Both the position numbers and the translations under genes were made by a program. The notes beneath the pieces were generated by a model. It had not been told where the DNA came from and ran no database searches. It was given only the letters and a program-made list of their open reading frames with translations. Shown here one piece after another: positions 58,937 through 64,000 of a DNA stretch of 64,000 nt. Location of the stretch: positions 3,348,001 to 3,412,000 of the forward strand of contig OX337230.1 of the NCBI GenBank assembly GCA_946965045.2, written 5' to 3'. The DNA comes from Epithemia pelagica (lineage: Eukaryota > Bacillariophyta > Bacillariophyceae > Surirellales > Surirellaceae). The stretch's first letter is position 1. The number at the start of each line of letters is the position of its first letter.

Positions 58937-60024
58937 GGTAGGGAAGACTGTTCCGGTAAATAATTCCAGCGGGGCAATAAAGGAACCTCGCTTGGGAAGA
59001 TTATTCTACAACCAGATGGAGTCTTGTTCCAACGCTTGGAAGAGGCATCCCAGTACATGGTCTTGCCGTCAATGACTCGTTTTCCGTTCTCTTCAGACGA
59101 AGGGGGACGCCATTTGCTGGAGGTACGAGAGCGATCACCCGATCCATTCTCGCGAGCTTTCTTCTTGGCATTGTACTTCTGGCGGTTGGCTTCGATCAAG
59201 GCTTCATTTTTGGGTTTGGGACAATCCTTGATCGTATGCTCTCCACCGCAGTTCCAACAGACGGGCTTCCACTTGCGGCCACCAGAATCGGTCTTGGTAC
59301 CACCAGCTGTGAAGGTCGAGGGACTTCCTCGTGTCTTGATGCCCGTCCAGTCGTTGGAACGGCACAATGAGAGGTACTCTTGTTCGGCTAGATCCAACAA
59401 GGCTTCAACAGAAGGGATCTCGAATTGAGCTTGGGTAGAGGGTGTAGATCGTGACAGAGCACCGGCGATTCGTGCTTGACTCTCGATTAGTTCAAAGACT
59501 TTGTTGAACTGATCCACAGAACTAGTCTGTAGAACTTTTAGAACAGTTTTAGAGAGGTCGTCGGGGACATTTGCAATAGCTTCCAATCGCTCGTGTGCGC
59601 CAAGGATAAGGCTCACAATTTTTGAGACGTTCTCACCGCAAACTTTAGAGATTTTAAGATTCTCAACAGTGTCTACTAGCGTCTTCGTAGCTTGTTCCGT
59701 ATGGGTAACAAGTAGTTTCATCATGATGACGAAAAGTAAGGGACCTCCTTGTTGCTCGGTCTCATACCGTTTATACCGTTCATAGACTTTCGTCCAAAGG
59801 GCATTTTTCATGCTTGCTTCAAGTTGCTTCGCCGTGAGCATCAAATTTTCACGATACCAGGACTTTCTTGGCCAAGTTGAGTACCACTCATTACTGGCAG
59901 CAACGTCTTCTTCAGAAAGCTCTCCATAGTACGTATATAAGTCTTTCGGAGGAGCGTCTGTCTTGAGGTTTGGTCCTGTACCATCGGGTGTAACAATCGT
60001 GAACACGTCGTGCATGTCATACAT
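58780..60024 (-). CDS. Copia Gag, main part with CCHC knuckle
   Basis: From MYDMHDVFTIVTPDGTG on; 414 codons, of which the last part, after about IIFPSEVPL, overlaps pol in another frame and is not Gag. Helical capsid-like region (SLILGAHERLEAIANVPDDL and neighbours) and a zinc knuckle, CWNCGGEHTIKDCP. Same frame as the 124-codon segment upstream, separated by TAA (60031-60033) and two codons. Confidence 0.75.
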   Translation of the reverse strand: MYDMHDVFTIVTPDGTGPNLKTDAPPKDLYTYYGELSEEDVAASNEWYSTWPRKSWYRENLMLTAKQLEASMKNALWTKVYERYKRYETEQQGGPLLFVIMMKLLVTHTEQATKTLVDTVENLKISKVCGENVSKIVSLILGAHERLEAIANVPDDLSKTVLKVLQTSSVDQFNKVFELIESQARIAGALSRSTPSTQAQFEIPSVEALLDLAEQEYLSLCRSNDWTGIKTRGSPSTFTAGGTKTDSGGRKWKPVCWNCGGEHTIKDCPKPKNEALIEANRQKYNAKKKARENGSGDRSRTSSKWRPPSSEENGKRVIDGKTMYWDASSKRWNKTPSGCRIIFPSEVPLLPRWNYLPEQSSLPWPIYIGAMFGVAQCTFWTLRSKTGRNFPSGRLVPVEGNISESLPTIVARWA

Positions 60025-60030
60025 GATGTG

Positions 60031-60405
60031 TTAACTCTTAAGACGAGAAACCATCAAGTTAAGATTATAACACTCTTCCAGCTGTTTCACGTCTGTGATA
60101 TTGGCTGAGAGCAGATCGAATTTGGCAGGGGTCGAAGCAGCAGACTTCGAGAACAGTTCTTGGCGCTTCTCTGCGCCCATTCCTTCACGGTCTTCTTTCT
60201 TGAACAGGGCTGTTTCCACATCTTGGGACGGAGTGGCACTGGTATTCACTTCAACCTCTTCTCCGTTTATAACGACCTTAGTACTCATTGTTTCAATACT
60301 ACTTATGCTTGATTCGTCAGAGGACCAGCCTGGAATTCTTGAAGAGTCAGAGTCTTCTTTGTTAGCAGCTGCTCCGAGTCTGAGGAAGTCAGCTATCGTT
60401 TCCAT
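60031..60405 (-). CDS. Copia Gag, N-terminal part before in-frame stop
   Basis: 124 aa from ATG 60405: METIADFLRLGAAANKEDSD, ending KQLEECYNLNLMVSRLKS and then TAA. In related copia Gags this leads without a break into the DMHDVFTIV motif found just downstream, so the TAA interrupts Gag. The LTRs are nearly identical, so the stop is either new or tolerated. Confidence 0.65.
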   Translation of the reverse strand: METIADFLRLGAAANKEDSDSSRIPGWSSDESSISSIETMSTKVVINGEEVEVNTSATPSQDVETALFKKEDREGMGAEKRQELFSKSAASTPAKFDLLSANITDVKQLEECYNLNLMVSRLKS

Positions 60406-60584
60406 TCACTGGAAAATCGCAATGAAACCACCTGGTTCTTGCTTCTTCGATGCAACACTGGCTATCGAAACTGGTAGGTCTTGGACTTCAACGGCCGTTC
60501 AGACGGATTTCCTCAACGTCGAACGCTTGAACTGGTCCACCGAAATCGTTATGGTCTTCTCGCAACAGGCTTTATCGCGTGATA

Positions 60585-60599
60585 CTTGGGCTCATAACC
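60585..60599 (-). promoter_or_regulatory. Primer-binding site (initiator Met tRNA half)
   Basis: Directly after the 5' LTR the element reads GGTTATGAGCCCAAG, complementary to the anticodon stem-loop of initiator tRNA-Met (GGGCTCATAACC). This is the half-tRNA priming site used by many copia elements. Confidence 0.75.
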
Positions 60600-60768
60600 T
60601 GAAAAGGGGATGAATTGGGAAAATTATGATAGAAGATTAACTAGTTCGTACGTTCCTAAAAGATATGCAAGTAGTGCGTCAGTCCAAGTGTGAGGCTGGT
60701 TGGGCAAGGTGACGTAGGACCTTGTGAGTCAGCTCTAGGCTAGTCTCCATTAGGTCGCACGCTTTTCA
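60600..60768 (-). repeat. 5' LTR of copia element
   Basis: 169 bp, partner of 55977-56145. One base differs. Followed by host sequence CTATTGAGACAG, which continues coiled-coil copy 2. Confidence 0.9.
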
Positions 60769-61218
60769 CTATTGAGACAGTAGAACGTCGCTACGAAAGA
60801 CTGGAAAAGAGATTGAAAAAACTGGAGAAACAAAGTTCTTTTGAAACCACGCTCTTGAAAGTCTTCCAAGGGATGATGATTTACATGGTTCCACTTCATT
60901 TTTTGGCGGCTGTAATCAATGAATATTTTCCGACCAGCTAACCTGAGTATGATATTCAAAATTCTCGGACAGCATTCTGTTGGGTTACAATAGTTCTGGG
61001 AAGTGTCAAATGGTTAGAAAATATTTAGTGCTTATCCCTATCATTGGAACTTGTCCAATCTAGGTGTCTGAGAGCACAACCGAAACGGGTTCGAGAGAAT
61101 CTCGTTTTCAGTTTGATTGAACGTGCAAACTCCTGCGTGGTCACCGAAAAATCTCAATTTGCTGTGAGACTTTTGTGCTCAACACAAGTAGAACCATCCG
61201 TTCCTAAAAAGAAAAGAC

Positions 61219-61766
61219 ATGAGGCGACTGATCACTCTCTTGATATGCTTCCTAACTTTGGCCAAGGGATTGGCCTGGAGGAAAGGTAGGTAATGATTCT
61301 CTCACGAGAAATTCGCCGTTGCAATCGTGATAGAGTTACAGTTTCTCTGACATTTTTGTTTTCCCGTACAACCACTTTGTGACACAACACATTCTGTCTA
61401 GACCACGACCATCAACCGGGAGAGCGTGCAAAACTTCATGTAACGCCTCGTGGTAGAATACCGATGGTATCGCGCTCCTCAAAGGCCATTGAAACAGTAG
61501 AAGAACGTTTCGAAAGGCTCGAATCGAAAATAGAGGACGCTATGACGCAAATCTCCATGGCTACTGCAAAACTGGAAAAGAGATTGAAAAAAGTGGAGAA
61601 ACAAAGTTCTTTTGAAACCACGTTCTGGAGAGTCTTCCATTGTGTGATGATTTACATGGTTCCACTTTTTCTTTTGCTGATTTTGGCGACTGCAGTGGAG
61701 GAATATTTTCCTAATCTGAGTATGATATTCAAAGTTCTCGAACAGCATTCTGTTGGGTTACAATAG
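61219..61766 (+). CDS. Signal peptide/coiled-coil/TM family, copy 3
   Basis: Exon 1, 61219-61285 (MRRLITLLICFLTLAKGLAW), GTAGGT donor; exon 2 from about 61402 after CTGTCTAG. Mature start DHDHQPGERAKLHVTPRGR, coiled coil SKAIETVEERFERLESKIED, then MATAKLEKRLKKVEKQSSFE, shorter than in copy 1 by one unit. The membrane segment VMIYMVPLFLLLILATAVEE precedes a short C-terminal tail (SMIFKVLEQHSVGLQ); about 142 aa. Flanks are shared with copies 1 and 2. Appears intact. Function unknown. Confidence 0.7.
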
Positions 61767-62061
61767 TTCCGGGAAGTGTCAACTCGTGAGAAAATATTAA
61801 GTGCATATCTGTATCATTGGAACTTGTCCAATATAGGTGTCTGAAAGCACAACCGAAACGGGTTCGAGAGAATCTCGTTTTCACAACCGAATCAGTTTGA
61901 TTGATGGATTCGGTCTGGTAGTACCTTTTTGGCCCATAGCATTCGGGATGAGAAGGGCATTCAGCCTTTAAAGGAATGGGGTTTTGGTGCCTGTATCATA
62001 CACCTGATACCTGATGTTTGTCGGACCGCGGTTACTTTCTCTCGTGCATTCCCGTCGCGTT

Positions 62062-62092
<31 letters not shown>

Positions 62093-62582
62093 TATATGTT
62101 GCATTCGCTGAGACGATCGACTCGCCCAGATCCCGGTCTTACAGTTTTATAGCTCCACGCCCGTCGCCGCGATACATTCGGCGGCCATCTACTCGCCTGT
62201 TCCAAACAGCACACAACCAAGCTCGCGAACTAAATCCGGGATGCCAGCATGTCATTTACTTCCTTCTCCAATACCTTCCTCGTCTATCCAACACATTCCG
62301 TAATGCATCAGACATAAATCTTGAAGAACCCACTAACCTGATCCCTCATCATCCCTGTGATGTTCGACCAGCGGACATTGGACCGCTATCTACTTCAATA
62401 TGTTGCGAATTATGTCACTGTCTGTCCTTGTCAATTTCGCTGCGCAGCAGTGACGGGCAATCGGCGAAGTAAAGGCGAAGTTCTATGGTCACCGAAAGAT
62501 CCATACTTTTCGACGAAAACCTGAGAGGGCCACCCTCAGCAGGATCACACAATTACAAAAAGTGTCATTGGCTCCAAAAAAC
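61767..62582. other. Intergenic with GA microsatellite
   Basis: About 0.8 kb. Shares pieces with the far right end of the window (CATTCCCGTCG; CAGATCC-GTCTT), suggesting duplicated upstream regions. No separate gene. Confidence 0.45.
62062..62092. repeat. GA dinucleotide microsatellite
   Basis: AGAGAGAAAGAGAG run of about 30 bases. Confidence 0.9.
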
Positions 62583-63689
62583 ATGAGACTGTTCACCCTG
62601 TTGCAATGCTGCTCAGTCTTGGTCAACGGATGTCTCTGGAGGAGAGGTAGGAAATGGATCTCTCACAAGAGATGCGTCATGATGACGGTGATAGTGTTGC
62701 AGCTCTCTGACTTTATTCTTCTCTTCCAACCATGTTACATCATTTTGTTCAGATCAACTGCAACCAGGGGAGCTTGCAATACTTCATGTTACGCATCATG
62801 ACAGGATGGTGGCCATGACGCTTTCCTCAAAGGCCCTTGAAGCAGCGGAAACGCTTGATTCGAAAATAGAGGACGCTATCACGGAATTCTCAGAGGCCAT
62901 TGAAACAACAGAACGTCGTTACGAAATGTTTGATTAGGAAATAGACGACGTCATGACGCAATTGTCAGAGGTCATTGAAACAGCGGAACATCGCTACGAA
63001 ATACTGGAAGGTGACGCCATGACGCACCTCTCAAAGATCATTGAAACAGCCGAACGTCGATACGAATCGCTTGAATCGAGCATGGAGCACGCGATGGACC
63101 ACTTTTCAAAAATCATTGAAACAGCAGAACGTCGATACGAAATGCTTGACTCGAAAATAAAAGACACTATGACGCACTTCTCAAAGGCCATCGAAAGACA
63201 TGAGGGTACTGTCTTGGAAGGCTTCCCAGCGGTGGCCAAGCGTGTCTTCTGGAAAAAAGGTAGGAAAGGCTTCTCTCACGAGAGATTCTCCATCTCAATG
63301 ATCTTTTCTTTGTAGGTCTCTGACTTTTGAGTTCTCCGTTCCAATAACTTTCTGACACGACACGCTGTTCAGACGACCGTCAAACGGGCGAGCTTGCAAT
63401 ACTTCATGAAACACATCGTGGTAGAAACCCCATAACGTCGCACTTCTCAAGGGCGACTGCAGAACGTCGCTATGAAAAGCTTGATGCAAAACTAGAGGAT
63501 GCGATCACAATGATAAAAGATCTGATTGACCAAATGGAACAGAGATTGGAGAAAGTGGAGAACCGGCGTCCTTCTGATTACATGACACTCGATCGTTCGA
63601 AACGCATGGATATCTCTTCGCCTCTGTTGGTTCTCTCGGTTGGTGTCGAGATCGGATTCTTTCTTTTTCTCGCCTTCTTGTTGAACTAA
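62583..63689 (+). CDS. Signal peptide/coiled-coil/TM family, copy 4 (expanded), in-frame TAG
   Basis: Three proposed exons: 62583-62646 (MRLFTLLQCCSVLVNGCLWR signal peptide), 62753-63259 and 63373-63689. The first module starts DQLQPGELAILHVT, the second, after a second WKK-G splice, DDRQTGELAILHETHRGR: the exon unit is duplicated. Exon 2 carries tandem coiled-coil repeats of about 25 residues (THLSKIIETAERRYESLESS; HFSKIIETAERRYEMLDSK). TAG at 62935-62937 stands where the repeats have Ser (TCG to TAG is one base), cutting the frame after the first repeat. The C-terminal membrane segment is SPLLVLSVGVEIGFFLFLAF. Probably a broken or polymorphic gene; an internal start at 62953 would skip the signal peptide. 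Confidence 0.65.
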
Positions 63690-64000
63690 AGCTCAACTTT
63701 CTTATTCCCATGGACTTCGCATAATATTCATTGTGACTAAAAGTGCGATATTAGATTCAGTGTGTGCTTTTCAGCTTGTTCCCGTCAATATGGCGTGTTT
63801 TTGGATGCTAGGAATCGGTTGGATGGATGGATTCGAGCCTGGTGGCGCCTCACCCTCTCACGGAATGGGATTTTGGTCGAACCGTTTGGTACCTGTATAT
63901 TCGTCGGATGCTTCTCGGACCTCAGTGGTTTTGTCTCTTGCATTCCCGTCGAACAGCACCACTTGTGTTTCCGAGACTGAGTCGCGTAGATCCTGCTCTT
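63690..64000. other. Window end, non-coding
   Basis: About 310 bases. The last part resembles the sequence 0.4-0.5 kb upstream of copy 4, so another family copy may follow beyond the window (inference). Confidence 0.4.

Larger units (their letters stand above)
55977..60768 (-). mobile_element. Young copia LTR retrotransposon, internally deleted
   Basis: 4.79 kb. Two 169-bp LTRs (TGAAAAGG...TTTTCA on the plus strand) differ at one visible base. Transcribed on the minus strand: 5' LTR at 60600-60768, primer-binding site, gag, a fragment of the integrase C terminus, RT, RNase H, a purine tract, 3' LTR at 55977-56145. The protease and the integrase core between the Gag knuckle and PLELFTGTVFP are missing (deletion junction near 58.97-59.01 kb), so integration must have been helped by another copy. 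RT and RNase H are uninterrupted. Sits inside coiled-coil family copy 2. Confidence 0.9.
55628..60941 (+). pseudogene. Signal peptide/coiled-coil/TM family, copy 2, split by copia
   Basis: Exon 1, 55628-55694 (MRRLITLLICFLTLAKGLAW), intron with GTAGGT donor and CTGTCTAG acceptor, exon 2 from about 55811. The frame matches copy 1 until 55976, where a 4.8-kb copia element enters in antisense orientation. The remaining coiled-coil, membrane segment and stop lie at 60769-60941. The target duplication around the insertion is imperfect (ATATT left, CTATT right). Apart from the insertion both parts look intact, so the disruption is recent. As it stands the gene cannot make the full protein unless the element is spliced out. 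Confidence 0.8.

Noticed and set aside
1-64000. Stop-codon reassignment to explain in-frame stops
   Set aside because: TAA, TAG and TGA all end intact genes in the window, so a changed code does not fit.
1-64000. CRISPR arrays, bacterial operons, ribosome-binding sites
   Set aside because: None present; introns, 5S Pol III gene and gene content show nuclear eukaryotic DNA.

Overview
The window looks like nuclear DNA from a photosynthetic stramenopile, most likely a diatom. The evidence is: two proteins with a signal peptide followed by a Phe at the predicted cleavage site (HAF, NAF), as in diatom bipartite plastid targeting; an NRT2-type nitrate transporter; a copia retroelement of the diatom (CoDi-like) kind; Ser/Asn/Gln-rich low-complexity host proteins; and short GT-AG introns (55-155 nt where I could define them). 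I cannot name the species from sequence alone. Genes lie on both strands with no operons, and mobile elements fill the middle and the right end.

Left arm (0.4-7.1 kb): a gamma-glutamylcyclotransferase-like gene, a plastid-targeted protein of unknown function, a 2.3-kb non-coding stretch, and a poorly resolved intron-containing gene.

DEDG array (7.8-22.5 kb): ten small minus-strand genes (121-217 aa). They diverge in the middle but share a basic presequence-like N terminus, an LD motif, and an acidic C-terminal tail ending at or one residue after Asp/Glu-Gly. A single 5S rRNA gene, a 2OG-Fe(II) oxygenase and a frameshifted TIR-domain gene sit among them. I do not recognise the family, and it is the main novelty of the window.

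Middle (23.4-38.3 kb): a TBC-domain RabGAP with a large insertion, a GT49/LARGE-like glycosyltransferase with a frameshifted 5' end, then a nest of transposons: a tyrosine-recombinase (DIRS-like) retroelement on the minus strand, a 605-bp TA-flanked inverted-repeat element, and a decayed copia RNase H fragment.

Housekeeping block (38.9-54.4 kb): M14 carboxypeptidase, Rab-like GTPase, PAP/fibrillin plastid protein, LigB/DODA-like dioxygenase with an in-frame stop, two BTB-like proteins, NRT2, two paralogous secretory/membrane proteins, a second copy of the 605-bp element, and the mitochondrial chaperone TIM13.

Right end (54.8-63.7 kb): four tandem genes for a signal-peptide, coiled-coil, transmembrane family. 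The second copy is split by a very young copia element that kept its RT and RNase H but lost its protease and integrase core.

A recurrent oddity is in-frame stop codons or single frameshifts inside otherwise conserved reading frames (TIR, GT49, LigB, BTB-2, NRT2 tail, coiled-coil copy 4, both retroelements). Intact genes here end in TAA, TAG and TGA alike, so this is not a changed genetic code. Decay, allelic variants, assembly error or readthrough remain open.
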